Part shown: positions 26,691 to 35,683 of the stretch, piece by piece | Numbering within the stretch: the first letter of the stretch is position 1 | How the letters are laid out: the number at the start of each line of letters is the position of its first letter | Source: DAINRZ01 sp964634885 | Lineage (GTDB): Bacteria > Bacteroidota > Ignavibacteria > Kapaibacteriales > UBA2268 | Assembly (NCBI GenBank): GCA_964634885.1 | Contig: CAZWLN010000003.1 | Location: 124,001-188,000, forward strand | DNA: 64,000 nucleotides | Direction of reading: 5' to 3' | The notes under the pieces: generated by a model | Told to the model about the DNA's origin: nothing | Databases searched by the model: none | The model's input: only the letters and a program-made list of their open reading frames with translations | Made by a program: the position numbers and the translations under genes

Positions 26691-27782
26691 ATGATGATAG
26701 ACATAATTGTAAAATATTATAAATCTCTGTTCATCGCTGCAGTGATAGGGAGTTCCTGCCTCCTTCTGCTGTATTCGTGTACAGGCGCCGATGACCCCGG
26801 CGACAATTCCAAACTGCCGGTGATCACTCAGATCGGCCCACAGCCTGCTTATGTCAGGGATGTGGTTACAATCCTGGGTGACGGGTTCGGGACAGCTTCG
26901 GACAGCAGCAGGGTAATGCTCGGCGGCCTTTCTTTCCCGTCGAAAGGATGTATCAGGTGGGACAACAGAGCAATCCAGTTTGAAATTCCCTGGGGCCTGC
27001 AGTCCTGCTGCGTGAAAGTGGTTACGACGGCAGGAGTCTCGCCTGAATACCAACTGGCGGTCGGTGCTTTCCCTCCGATTGAAATGGTTACCGTTCCTGC
27101 GGGAGAATTTCTGATGGGGTCGTCATCAGGCTTCGAAGATGAGCAGCCGGTACATAATGTGATAATTAGTGACAGTTTCGAATTGTCAAAGTATGAAATA
27201 ACCCGCAGGGTATGGCGTGCAGTGGTATTTCACGATTCATCCACTTTTACCGACGATGCCTTACCAGCCAACAACATAAGCTGGGAGGCGGCTTTGCGGT
27301 TTTGCAACAGGCTTTCTCAGCTCTCCGGCCATGACACTTGCTATATATTCGACGGCAGCATTGTTAAGTGGGACAGTACTGCCGACGGCTACCGTCTGCC
27401 AACCGAGGCAGAGTGGGAATATGCCTGCCGTGCAGGCACTACAGGAGACTTTTCGGGCAGCGGCCAGCCGGAAGACATGGGCTGGTTCAACGCCAACTCA
27501 GGCCTGACCTGTTTTGTCCCGGGACAGAAACAAGCCAACGGCTGGGGATTGTATGACATGCACGGCAATCTCTGGGAGTGGTGCTGGGATTATTACGATG
27601 ATAAATATTATTCAGTCAGTCCCGAATCCGATCCTGACGGCCCCGGCACGGGTATCCGCCGGGTTAGCAGGGGCGGGTCCTATGCCGACGGGAATATTTA
27701 TATCAGGTCTTCCAACAGGACTAACTCTCACACTGATTATAAATTATGCGGTTTGCGGATTGCGCGAAACAAATTTGAATAA
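26691..27782 (+). CDS. Lipoprotein with IPT/TIG and formylglycine-enzyme-like (SUMF1) domains
   Basis: A lipoprotein signal ends in LLLLYSC. Residues about 45-120 form an IPT/TIG immunoglobulin-like domain (ITQIGPQPAYVRDVVTILGD). Residues about 130-360 are a SUMF1/FGE-sulfatase fold: MVTVPAGEFLMGSSSG, YEITRRVW, YRLPTEAEWEYACRAG, MHGNLWEWCWDYY and RVSRGGSYADG. The catalytic Cys pair of true formylglycine-generating enzymes is absent near GGSYADGNIYIRSS, so it is more likely a binding or structural relative, as is common in Bacteroidota lipoproteins. 363 residues. The next lipoprotein starts about 50 bp downstream on the same strand. Confidence 0.85.
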   Translation: MMIDIIVKYYKSLFIAAVIGSSCLLLLYSCTGADDPGDNSKLPVITQIGPQPAYVRDVVTILGDGFGTASDSSRVMLGGLSFPSKGCIRWDNRAIQFEIPWGLQSCCVKVVTTAGVSPEYQLAVGAFPPIEMVTVPAGEFLMGSSSGFEDEQPVHNVIISDSFELSKYEITRRVWRAVVFHDSSTFTDDALPANNISWEAALRFCNRLSQLSGHDTCYIFDGSIVKWDSTADGYRLPTEAEWEYACRAGTTGDFSGSGQPEDMGWFNANSGLTCFVPGQKQANGWGLYDMHGNLWEWCWDYYDDKYYSVSPESDPDGPGTGIRRVSRGGSYADGNIYIRSSNRTNSHTDYKLCGLRIARNKFE

Positions 27783-27834
27783 GTTCCGTCCTTTTACCAT
27801 TTTTGTAGTTTGTAATATTTGAATTTTGAAAAAT

Positions 27835-29097
27835 ATGTTTTTAAATATTAGATCATCGATAGCTATTGCGTGTACTATTGCGCTGTGCGGGCTTGCAGTC
27901 TCATCCTGTTCAGGCGACAAGTCGCTTCGGGGCAAGCCTGTGAACATGAACGGCGGTCAAAACCGTTCCAGTGACTACAGTTGGTTCGGCACTCTTACCT
28001 CGTCAGGCTCGCAGTTCATCGATATTCCTCCTGCTCCCGACTCGAGCGGCGCCATTGTCCTTCCGCTTGTGATGGACATCGGAAAAATTGCGTTTGCCAC
28101 CCGTGACGGCTCCATTAACGTCTCCCTGTCCGACGACACACTCTGGACCTGCCGTCTCCCCCTCGGCTGCAATGTCGTAGCAGGAATGTGCGCGGACAAG
28201 GACCAGAACCTGTATGCAATGGCAAGCAACGGCACACTGCTTTCATATTCGGATAAAGGAGCTCTCAGGTGGAGTTACGTTTTCAATCGTGTCCATGACT
28301 CGGACATCGTCCTCTTTTCTGACCTGCTTGCTGTCGCTGACGGCGTGATTGTGGCGTCAACGGACGGATGGGCTGCAAAGGTCAGCGCCGGGGGCAAAGA
28401 GGTATGGAGGAAACGTTTCACGGGTTCAGTAATGAGGCTCTTCCCGGCAGACGAAGACGGCAATGTGTTTATTCCCCTTACATTCGACACTTTCGGGGCA
28501 ACCGACAGCCTGTACTGCATTGCCGGAGACGGTAAAGTCAAATGGAGCGCCGCACTGGTTAATACTCGTATCATCAGGCCACCGGTACTCGATTCAAAGA
28601 ATATATACCTGCCTGTCGTTCAAGGAGAAGGCGACAACAAGAAACCGAAGCTAATTGCCATCGGCAGGAACGGTAAACAGGCCTGGTCAGCCGATTTGCC
28701 CTACAGCCCAAGGTTCATTTCTGCCGGCGAAGAGGATGAGGTCATCGTTGTATGCTATGACATGGCTTACGGCAAACCCTATTCGCTGATGATCTGCTTT
28801 GACGGTAAAGGAAAGAAGCTCTGGGAAAACGCCATGGACCTGACCATCCTTACACCTGTGATGATCGGCGAAGACAGCTACGCCGTTGTCGCTGCACGTG
28901 AAAACACTGCCGCAGTATTCTATTACAAACGGGAGGAAAACGTAGTGCTGTTCCGCGATTACCAGTTGCCAGACGACCCGGCAGTCAACCTGACTCCTGT
29001 GGTTCTTCCCGGCCCTGTGCTCGCTTTCGCAGGCTCCGATAAATATTTGATATTCAGGATCGACAAATCACAACTTGAGAAACTATTCCCCTGGTAA
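27835..29097 (+). CDS. Lipoprotein with PQQ-like beta-propeller
   Basis: The signal MFLNIRSSIAIACTIALC runs to the lipobox AVSSC at about residue 27. The body has repeating blades such as DKGALRWSYVF, AGGKEVWRKRF, GDGKVKWSAAL, RNGKQAWSADL and GKGKKLWENAM, the A-W motif pattern of PQQ-binding-like quinoprotein propellers. No BamB partner genes are near, so a general surface or assembly role is all that can be said. The start is ATG 27835 or the TTG at 27826. About 420 residues. The carbonic anhydrase gene starts 6 bp after its stop, so they probably share an mRNA. Confidence 0.8.
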   Translation: MFLNIRSSIAIACTIALCGLAVSSCSGDKSLRGKPVNMNGGQNRSSDYSWFGTLTSSGSQFIDIPPAPDSSGAIVLPLVMDIGKIAFATRDGSINVSLSDDTLWTCRLPLGCNVVAGMCADKDQNLYAMASNGTLLSYSDKGALRWSYVFNRVHDSDIVLFSDLLAVADGVIVASTDGWAAKVSAGGKEVWRKRFTGSVMRLFPADEDGNVFIPLTFDTFGATDSLYCIAGDGKVKWSAALVNTRIIRPPVLDSKNIYLPVVQGEGDNKKPKLIAIGRNGKQAWSADLPYSPRFISAGEEDEVIVVCYDMAYGKPYSLMICFDGKGKKLWENAMDLTILTPVMIGEDSYAVVAARENTAAVFYYKREENVVLFRDYQLPDDPAVNLTPVVLPGPVLAFAGSDKYLIFRIDKSQLEKLFPW

Positions 29098-29102
29098 ACC
29101 TT

Positions 29103-29660
29103 ATGGAAAATATTATAAAATTCGAAAACGGAAAAAACGGTAGCATCATTACATATAAAGGTATTACTCCGAAAATCCATGAGTCGGTATTCATCTGCGA
29201 AGGTGTGAAAATCATCGGCGACGTGGAGATGGGCAAAGACTGCTCCGTCTGGTACAACAGCGTCATCAGGGGCGATGTCCACTATATTAAAATAGGGGAG
29301 CGTACCAATGTGCAGGACCTGTGTATGCTGCATGTTACCAACGGGAGATTTCCGCTGAACATCGGCAGCGATGTAACTATCGGCCACTCTGTGGCCATTC
29401 ACGGCGCTACGATCCACGACCGCTGCCTTCTGGGCATCGGTTCCATGATACTCGACGGGGCTGTTGTCGGCTCCCATTCACTTATTGCTGCAGGCTCGCT
29501 TGTGCGCGAAGGTTTCGTCGTACCCGAAGGCGTACTGATTGCCGGCGTACCCGGCAAGATAGTCAGGGACCTGAAGCCGGAGGAGATAGAAAAGATTTCG
29601 AAGAGCGCCGTTAATTATTGCAAATATACTGACGATTATAGAAGCCATATAGAAGGTTAA
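29103..29660 (+). CDS. Gamma-carbonic anhydrase family protein
   Basis: 185 residues of left-handed beta-helix (hexapeptide repeat): VFICEGVKIIGDVEMGKDCS, VWYNSVIRGDVHYIKIGE, NVQDLCMLHV, DVTIGHSVAIHGATIHDRC and GSMILDGAVVGSHSLI. Metal-binding His candidates are in MLHV, GHSVAIHG and the intersubunit region. It resembles the YrdA/PaaY branch, in which not all members have carbonic anhydrase activity. It follows the propeller lipoprotein closely and precedes yicC by 40 bp. Confidence 0.92.
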   Translation: MENIIKFENGKNGSIITYKGITPKIHESVFICEGVKIIGDVEMGKDCSVWYNSVIRGDVHYIKIGERTNVQDLCMLHVTNGRFPLNIGSDVTIGHSVAIHGATIHDRCLLGIGSMILDGAVVGSHSLIAAGSLVREGFVVPEGVLIAGVPGKIVRDLKPEEIEKISKSAVNYCKYTDDYRSHIEG

Positions 29661-29700
29661 TTTAAAATATTAAAGTGTAATATTAAGGACATTATAAAGT

Positions 29701-30576
29701 ATGATCAGAAGCATGACAGGCTTTGCTAAGAAAGAATTTAGCGAAAGCGGTAAAACAATTTGCGTCGAAGTAAAAAGCCTGAACGGCAGGTTCCTGGAAC
29801 TCAAATGCAGGCTGCCTAAAGAGCATTCCTACCGCGAATTGGAAATCAGGGACCTTGTAAAAGACGCAATCACAAGAGGTACGATAAACATTAATGTTAC
29901 AATTGACGGAAACGGCGAAGGTAAACCCGCTTCCATCAACCTCGACAGCGCAGCACAGATACTTGCCAATCTTAAGGAAATGAAGACAAAACTTAAGATT
30001 AAAGACGAGATCAAACTCGACCACATTCTCAGCCTGGCCTCCTCGATGAGTACCGAACAGGTTGAAGGCGAAAGCGAAGAGATGTGGGCTGCTGTAAAGA
30101 AGACAACGGTCGAAGCGCTGAAGGCATTGAACAAAATGAGGACGAAAGAAGGCGAGCAGATACAGAAAGACATGAATGCCAGGATTAAGGCTGTTTCAAA
30201 GCTCGTCGATACAATCGAATCTCTTGGCGTCAAGAGGATTCCCGCTGAAAGGGAGAGGCTGAGGCAGAAAATCGCCATGCTTTTCGAGAGCGACGAAATT
30301 GATGAGCACAGGATTCAGATGGAACTTGTACTGATTGCCGACAAGCTTGATTTCTCCGAAGAATGTGTAAGGCTCAGGTCCCACATCAAATTCTGGTTCG
30401 AATCGCTGAAAGAGAAAGATCCGGTTGGCAAGAAGCTGTCGTTCATGCTCCAGGAGATGAACCGCGAGATTAATACCATCGGTTCGAAGTGCAACGACGC
30501 TGAAATTTCTTCTAAGGTAGTAATTGTCAAAGAAGAGTTGGAAAAAGTCCGCGAGCAGGTTCAGAATATTGAATAG
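29701..30576 (+). CDS. yicC: YicC family endoribonuclease-type protein
   Basis: 291 residues, the family length. N-terminal signature MIRSMTGFAKKEF and EVKSLNGRFLELKCRLPKE; C-terminal signature LSFMLQEMNREINTIGSKCNDAEIS split over two conserved stretches (FMLQEMNRE, NTIGSK). E. coli YicC takes part in degrading the small RNA RyhB and is an RNase-like protein; the role here is inferred from family. Same strand as the carbonic anhydrase gene. Repeats begin directly downstream. Confidence 0.92.
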   Translation: MIRSMTGFAKKEFSESGKTICVEVKSLNGRFLELKCRLPKEHSYRELEIRDLVKDAITRGTININVTIDGNGEGKPASINLDSAAQILANLKEMKTKLKIKDEIKLDHILSLASSMSTEQVEGESEEMWAAVKKTTVEALKALNKMRTKEGEQIQKDMNARIKAVSKLVDTIESLGVKRIPAERERLRQKIAMLFESDEIDEHRIQMELVLIADKLDFSEECVRLRSHIKFWFESLKEKDPVGKKLSFMLQEMNREINTIGSKCNDAEISSKVVIVKEELEKVREQVQNIE

Positions 30577-31141
30577 TCTGCCGGCGGAGTAATCAAGTTC
30601 GTAAAGAATTCTGAATTGAGAATGCTGAATGAAAGAAGTTTCCCCACCTTGGATAAGGCGGGGGCAGGGGGCGGTTCGATTATTTAGTTAATAAAGTTCA
30701 TCAAGTTTTTAAAGAATTCTGAATTTAGAATGCTGAATGCTGAATGTAAGAATATGCCGAAGCGTAGCGCCTTTTTCTCCCAATAGCCACGTCATTTATG
30801 GCGTGGACCGGATATAGAAAGAAACAATCTACTCCTTTCCGGAAGCGTCGAGGTGGACTCCATCATGAAAATTACTCGTGCTTCTTTCCCCTTCCCCCTG
30901 GGGAAGGCCGGGATGGGGTGTATCAGTTTGTCAAGTTCATCAAGTTTTTAAAGAATTCTGAATTTAGAATGCTGAATGTAAGAATATGCCGAAGCGTAGC
31001 GCCTTTTTCTCCCAATAGCCACGTCATTTATGGCGTGGACCGGATAAAGAAAGAAACAATCTACTCCTTTCCGGAAGCGTCGAGGTGGAGTCCATCTTGC
31101 AGATTTCCGGAAATTAAACCGGAATTTATCCGGGAATCCTT
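30577..31141. repeat. Intergenic mosaic with a 160-bp direct duplication
   Basis: Bases 30696-30864 and 30935-31096 are near-identical direct copies, 169 and 162 bp; the second lacks one 7-bp ctgaatg unit. Each contains gaattctgaatttagaatgc units, a cgaagcgtagcgcc segment and ggtggactccatc. Other dispersed units sit beside them: the CCCCACCTTGGATAAGGCGGGG dyad at 30640 and the CTTCCCCCTGGGGAAGGCC dyad at 30885. No convincing gene lies here. Confidence 0.88.
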
Positions 31142-32263
31142 CTATTTATCGTTGCTGCAACTGCCGCAGGCAGAACAAGAACTGCAGGAAGAGCCGAAGC
31201 CGTCCGATTCTTTGTCGATGGGGTTGGCGGTGTCCAGCCAGTCGTCTTTGTAATCATCGAAGGTATCTGGCCTGCTGACTTCAAGTAAACCGTCCTTCCT
31301 AAGTACGTCCGAGTATTCATTCCTGTCAAAATACTGGATTTCACCGGTGAGTGGCGGTTCAAATGCTGCATTCGAATTCAAAGTATCTGTTTCTCCTGCA
31401 TAGAAACCGTTTTTGCCGGTGTACATGATTTCTTTGCCGAATTCATCGACAAGCATAAAATCGCTCACGTAGGTGTTCATGGAATAGAGGGCGTCGCCCC
31501 ACAGCCAGGTATAGAAGAAATACGAATCGAAGCCGTAATAGCCGTAATAAACCGGAGCCGAATACCTTTCGTGTTTTACCTCATTGACATCCATCACCTT
31601 AGCCTTTGGCCTGAGTATCTGTAAATTCGTTTTTTTCCTGACGTCATCGACCTTGATGAACTTCTTCAGCGCCGTTTCCAGATCGCTGACAAAGCTGTAG
31701 AAGACGGCTTTCTGTTTGTTAACAAAGCTGTCGTATTTTGTTTGCGATTCAAGTACCGGGGCAATCTTTGACCTGAGTTCATTGTGGCTTTCGTTCTCAC
31801 CAAGCTTGAACCGGTGCAGGACGCCGTTGACATAAATATTTATGGGGTATTCACCTACGTGGTGTTTTCTTTTGACACTGATCTCAATCAGGTACTTGAG
31901 CGAATCGTCAATATGCTCCAGTACTAAGTAAATGGTATTGAACAGTTCCGACTCCATCGGGTCAACTTTTGCCTTGAACTCGAACATTGCCTGTTCCAGG
32001 TCGTCCTCGACTCCCTTTTCATCGACATAGAAATCGTAATCGTCGATGGCGAGCCTGATGATGTTCTTTACTTTCAGGGACCTCAGGCACATATTAAGCT
32101 GCTGGAGTATGGCGACAGCGGTGAATGTCTCGTGTTCCTGCCTGTCGGACAGTTGTCCGAGGCTTAGGAAGTGCATGAATTTGCCGAACAGCTTCGTAGG
32201 CTGGGCTTTTTTTATCAATGTCAGCTGTGATGGGTCAATTTCTAATTTTGCGCTAAAATACAT
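31142..32263 (-). CDS. Unknown protein with CxxCxxCxxC tail, paired with radical SAM enzyme
   Basis: 373 residues, no signal peptide. GGAG lies 6 bp before ATG 32263. The N-terminal 230 residues are charged and helical (for example ESELFNTIYLVLEHIDDSLK). The middle is aromatic-rich (YYGYYGFDSYFFYTWLWGD). The last 14 residues read SCSSCSACGSCSND-K: four Cys spaced every third position in Gly/Ser, unlike the rest of the chain. Such tails are typical of radical SAM/SPASM substrates or metal-loaded tails. The SPASM gene lies 14 bp upstream in the same operon. The idea that the tail is modified is an inference. No family was recognised. Confidence 0.75.
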   Translation of the reverse strand: MYFSAKLEIDPSQLTLIKKAQPTKLFGKFMHFLSLGQLSDRQEHETFTAVAILQQLNMCLRSLKVKNIIRLAIDDYDFYVDEKGVEDDLEQAMFEFKAKVDPMESELFNTIYLVLEHIDDSLKYLIEISVKRKHHVGEYPINIYVNGVLHRFKLGENESHNELRSKIAPVLESQTKYDSFVNKQKAVFYSFVSDLETALKKFIKVDDVRKKTNLQILRPKAKVMDVNEVKHERYSAPVYYGYYGFDSYFFYTWLWGDALYSMNTYVSDFMLVDEFGKEIMYTGKNGFYAGETDTLNSNAAFEPPLTGEIQYFDRNEYSDVLRKDGLLEVSRPDTFDDYKDDWLDTANPIDKESDGFGSSCSSCSACGSCSNDK

Positions 32264-32277
32264 GTCATACTCCGCAA

Positions 32278-33339
32278 TTATATATTATTATTATAAAATT
32301 CAACAATATGTATTCCTTTTTCTTCAATATGTTGCATTGAATGTTTAATCAGCAGGCATTCATGAGCCAAGCCTGCCATCGGCCCTTCATAATGCCTGTC
32401 GAGCGGGCAGCCGCTGTTGCAAAGAGCTTCATACATACATTCGCCGCATTCCGGGCTTTGGCAATTCTTACTATACAATTCTTTCCTTTTAGCAAATATA
32501 TCATTTAAACACTCTTTATTCCAATCGGCAAAAATTCCATTTTCATTATATGCTTTGTTGCACGAGTAACAATTGCCGTGTATGTCGAACTCGAACCACA
32601 TACACTCATTGCCGTTCTGAATACAGTATCCGGGAGACAATATCTGTGCCAGACTCAACATCCTGTGCTCTTCGAGAAGTCCGGCCAGCCGTACCATATT
32701 ATCCCCGTACAGGCCGACATCTCCGGTCGCCGACTTGATTTTCAATTTATAAGGATTGCCCGTTTTTTCTTTGATGTTGAGCCAATGCTCCATCCAGTCT
32801 GCAAATTCTTTGAAATGGTCAAGTGTGTCCGGTGTTACCACCGACAGGACTGCCACCTGGAAGCCCTGGTCGATTGCTCCCTGGAAATTGGAGTAAACCC
32901 TGTCGTAGCTTTTGTTCCTGTATTTGTCGTGGACGATTTTCGGGGGGTCGATGGAAAAACTCAGCCTGAGCCTGTCGGGGCTGCCGAGCTTCGATTTCAG
33001 TATCGCAAGATATTCGGTTGTGAGATTGTATCCATTGGTCTGGACGGAGACTCTCAGGTTTGAAATGCCGTTCCCGGCCCAGTGCCTGTAAACCTTCTCC
33101 GAGGCTGCTGCCAGCGTCTCGGGGGCCATCAGTGTCGGTTCGGTGCCGTGAAAGCAGAAAGAGCCCAAGGCAAAACCTTCTGCTTCAACTTTTGCAATGA
33201 ACCTGTCGAGGGAAGAAAGAACAGCGTCGTCGCTTTCGTCCTGCCTCCTTCCGGCAGTTTTCGGGACATAGCAGTACCGACAGTTCATGTTGCAGGTACT
33301 GTGGGTAGCGAAATACATATTAATAAATTTTTTCTTCAT
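32278..33339 (-). CDS. Radical SAM/SPASM domain enzyme
   Basis: About 353 residues. The radical SAM cluster motif CxxxCxxC is CNMNCRYC at about residues 15-22. SAM-binding follows in FCFHGTEPTLM and VSVQTNGYNL. The C-terminal SPASM domain has CMWFEFDIHGNCYSC and then CQSPECGECMYEALCNSGC with a final Cys in HECLLI, enough for two auxiliary 4Fe-4S clusters. This architecture belongs to peptide and protein maturases (anSME, sactionine, ranthipeptide and similar). It is the first gene of a two-gene operon with the Cys-tailed protein, the obvious candidate substrate. ATG 33339 is chosen over the adjacent TTG. Confidence 0.92.
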   Translation of the reverse strand: MKKKFINMYFATHSTCNMNCRYCYVPKTAGRRQDESDDAVLSSLDRFIAKVEAEGFALGSFCFHGTEPTLMAPETLAAASEKVYRHWAGNGISNLRVSVQTNGYNLTTEYLAILKSKLGSPDRLRLSFSIDPPKIVHDKYRNKSYDRVYSNFQGAIDQGFQVAVLSVVTPDTLDHFKEFADWMEHWLNIKEKTGNPYKLKIKSATGDVGLYGDNMVRLAGLLEEHRMLSLAQILSPGYCIQNGNECMWFEFDIHGNCYSCNKAYNENGIFADWNKECLNDIFAKRKELYSKNCQSPECGECMYEALCNSGCPLDRHYEGPMAGLAHECLLIKHSMQHIEEKGIHIVEFYNNNI

Positions 33340-33452
33340 CAACTGCCGTCCCGATAAATGATTTTTTTGTCTCCCACGTTATGAACGTTTTATCTTAATT
33401 TTAAACAGTAATTTAAACATAATATCAGAATATAAATAAAAAAAAATACAAT

Positions 33453-33899
33453 ATGAGGGCAGTAGTTCAGAAAGTATCGGAAGCAAGCGTAAAAATCGGC
33501 GGAGTTGTCAGGGGAGCCATCGGGAAGGGATTGGTAGTACTGCTTGCCGTGTGCGACAGCGACAACGAAGAGACAATGAAGTGGATGTGTAACAAATTAG
33601 TCAACCTCAGGGTCTTTCCCGACGGTGAAGACAAGATGAATCTCTCCCTGCTCGACATTGGCGGGAGCATCCTGCTGATTTCCAACTTTACTCTTTACGG
33701 CGAACTGAAGAAGGGATTCAGGCCCAATTTCATGAAAGCAGCCGGGCCTGCCATTGCAGAACCCATGTACGACAGGACTGTCAATTACCTCAGGGACAAT
33801 TACCCGATTGTTGTCGAAACAGGTGACTTCGGCGCCATGATGGAGGTGTCGCTCGTTAACGACGGCCCTGTCACCATCATCATCGACAAAGAAATATGA
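33453..33899 (+). CDS. dtd: D-aminoacyl-tRNA deacylase
   Basis: 148 residues. Removes D-amino acids or glycine mischarged on tRNA. N-terminus MRAVVQKVSEASVKIGG. The active-site motif SNFTLYGELKKGFRPNF corresponds to the usual SQFTLY, with Asn in place of Gln. The cross-subunit Gly-Pro motif is NDGPVTIII. A normal length and the usual start. The stop overlaps the EamA transporter start by four bases (ATGA), so the two are co-translated. Confidence 0.95.
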   Translation: MRAVVQKVSEASVKIGGVVRGAIGKGLVVLLAVCDSDNEETMKWMCNKLVNLRVFPDGEDKMNLSLLDIGGSILLISNFTLYGELKKGFRPNFMKAAGPAIAEPMYDRTVNYLRDNYPIVVETGDFGAMMEVSLVNDGPVTIIIDKEI

Positions 33900-34771
33900 T
33901 ATATATCCTGTTAATCATCCAGCAGTTACTTGCCTCGCTTACCCATGTGATTGCAAAAGACCTGATTTACAACGTAAGCCCCTGGGTATCCCTCCTGCTG
34001 CGTTCGGCAGTGATTTCAACGGCATTCGGCCTGTGGCTTATCCTCAGCAGGAAGAAACTGAAGAGAATCGAAAGGAAGGACTACATGACACTTGCCATCC
34101 TGGCTGTTCTTAACATCCCTGTAAACCAGCTTTTGTTCTTCGTTTCCGTCGGCATGACCACGCCTCAGAACGTTGCCCTGGCCTACGCTTTGTCACCGGC
34201 GTTCGTACTTGTAATTGCAATGCTGTTCCTGAAAGAAAAAGCCGGCTTGTACAAAATTGCCGGTGTTGCAGTAGCTTTTGCCGGTGTTGTAATGGTGCTC
34301 TATGAAAAGGGGCTTAACATCGATTCGACGAGCTTCACGGGGAACCTTCTTGCACTGGCTGCAAGCATAGCCTGGGCGTTCTACACGGTCATCGGCAAGA
34401 GCTTCACCCTGAAATACGGAGCCGTCTATTCTACCTCACTTACAATGATATTCGGTTTTCTTGCATATCTCCCGGTTTTTCTGTTGTCCGGGTACGGCGG
34501 CAGCCTTGACGTCAGCGTCCTGACAATCGAGGACTGGCTGCAGATACTGTACCTCGGGTTGATTACTTCCGGCGTTGCTTATATCATCTGGTACTATGCA
34601 CTGAAGAAAACGGATGCGGGCAAGGTAGCGCTCTTCAATAACCTTCAGCCCGTGTTTACAACGATTCTGGCTGTCATCGTTTTTGGCTATTCCATCTCCG
34701 GCCTGTTCATTGGCGGAGGTTTGCTGATCATTGCCGGGGTAATGGTGGCACAAAAGAAAAGAGCTGATTGA
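33896..34771 (+). CDS. EamA/DMT family transporter
   Basis: 291 residues with ten hydrophobic segments in two EamA repeats. The first repeat is seen in LLIIQQLLASLTHVIAKDL and ALSPAFVLVIAMLFLKEKAG. The second is seen in LLALAASIAWAFYTVIGKSF and NNLQPVFTTILAVIVFGYSI. Likely exports or imports a small metabolite through the inner membrane; the substrate cannot be predicted. Overlaps dtd by ATGA. About 1 kb of repeats follows. Confidence 0.93.
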   Translation: MIYILLIIQQLLASLTHVIAKDLIYNVSPWVSLLLRSAVISTAFGLWLILSRKKLKRIERKDYMTLAILAVLNIPVNQLLFFVSVGMTTPQNVALAYALSPAFVLVIAMLFLKEKAGLYKIAGVAVAFAGVVMVLYEKGLNIDSTSFTGNLLALAASIAWAFYTVIGKSFTLKYGAVYSTSLTMIFGFLAYLPVFLLSGYGGSLDVSVLTIEDWLQILYLGLITSGVAYIIWYYALKKTDAGKVALFNNLQPVFTTILAVIVFGYSISGLFIGGGLLIIAGVMVAQKKRAD

Positions 34772-35683
34772 TACCCTGATTCTTTATGTAGCCTGACCGG
34801 GTGGCTATTGCAACAGTAGAGACAGGTCTCAGACCTGTCTCAAACAGTTCCGAGCGTAGCCAATGCTGAATGCTTTCTTAAGATGGACTCCACCTTGGCT
34901 TGCAATCTAAACGTGGAGTCAATCTTTCCTACCGTCCTGACTTCTTAGGTGGAGTCCATCTTACCCGTCGTGAACCGTAGCGGTTTCCCCCGTCTTGTGT
35001 GTGGAAAGACTGCGGCAATACGTTTCTTTTCTTACTGTACACCGGACACTAAATCAGAACAGCTCCGGCTTTTTGGGTTTCATTCAATTATTGTAAGATA
35101 ATAGGTAGTAGCTGTAATAAATGTGTGTTTCAAATTTTTTCAAGTTTTTACAATTGTCGTAACCCATTATATACCAAGTAGTTATCCCCCCTCCCCCCGA
35201 ACTGTTCCGGATTGAAACCCTAAAAAAAAGAGCTTGACTTTAATATTAAAATACGCTAATTTAAAAGCGAATTTTTAATACATATTTCATTTTAATAAAA
35301 GAGGAGAGGATTCTCTTGAAAGCAAAAAAAAGGTTTAAGGTTTTACTATTTTAAATATAAGCCGTTTTTTCACAGTTTTTCATTAGTGAAGCCGTGTTGA
35401 AAAATTTGGAGGAACTTGGAACTTGCATTTTAAAAAACAGAAGAAAGGAGGATTATCTTTATGATTGTCGGATGAATTCTGAATGCTGAGTGCTGAATTC
35501 TGAATAAAGAATAAGAACGCTGAAACAATGAAGTTTTCCCCGCCTTGGATAAGGAGGGGGTAGGGGGCGGTTCGATTCACCGGCAGGGGGCCTGCACCCG
35601 AAGCGCAGGAGCTTGTCTCTTCCCCTGAGCGTTGTCTCTGTAGCGGGAGGGGTAGCAAAAAGCCGTGAGAGGGTAAACAAAAA
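34772..35683. repeat. Repeat-rich intergenic region without recognisable genes
   Basis: GTAGAGACAGGTCTCAGACC-type palindrome at about 34815-34843 (also at 38173). The unit agatggactccacctt (from 34881) and its inverse aggtggagtccatctt (from 34947) lie about 50 bp apart. The gaattctgaatgctgag unit occurs at 35475, and a CCCCGCCTTGGATAAGG dyad at about 35537. AAGGAGG at 35446-35452 precedes an ATG at 35462 whose frame is cut after four codons exactly where the gaattc repeat begins, possibly a gene remnant. Confidence 0.75.

Noticed and set aside
30650..30690. tRNA T-arm-like GGTTCGATT sequences (also near 35565)
   Set aside because: They belong to a dispersed dyad repeat; no acceptor stem, D-arm or anticodon arm can be drawn around them.
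30798..31253. 151-aa plus-strand ORF
   Set aside because: It is built from intergenic repeats and then runs antisense to the Cys-tailed protein gene; no ribosome binding site.
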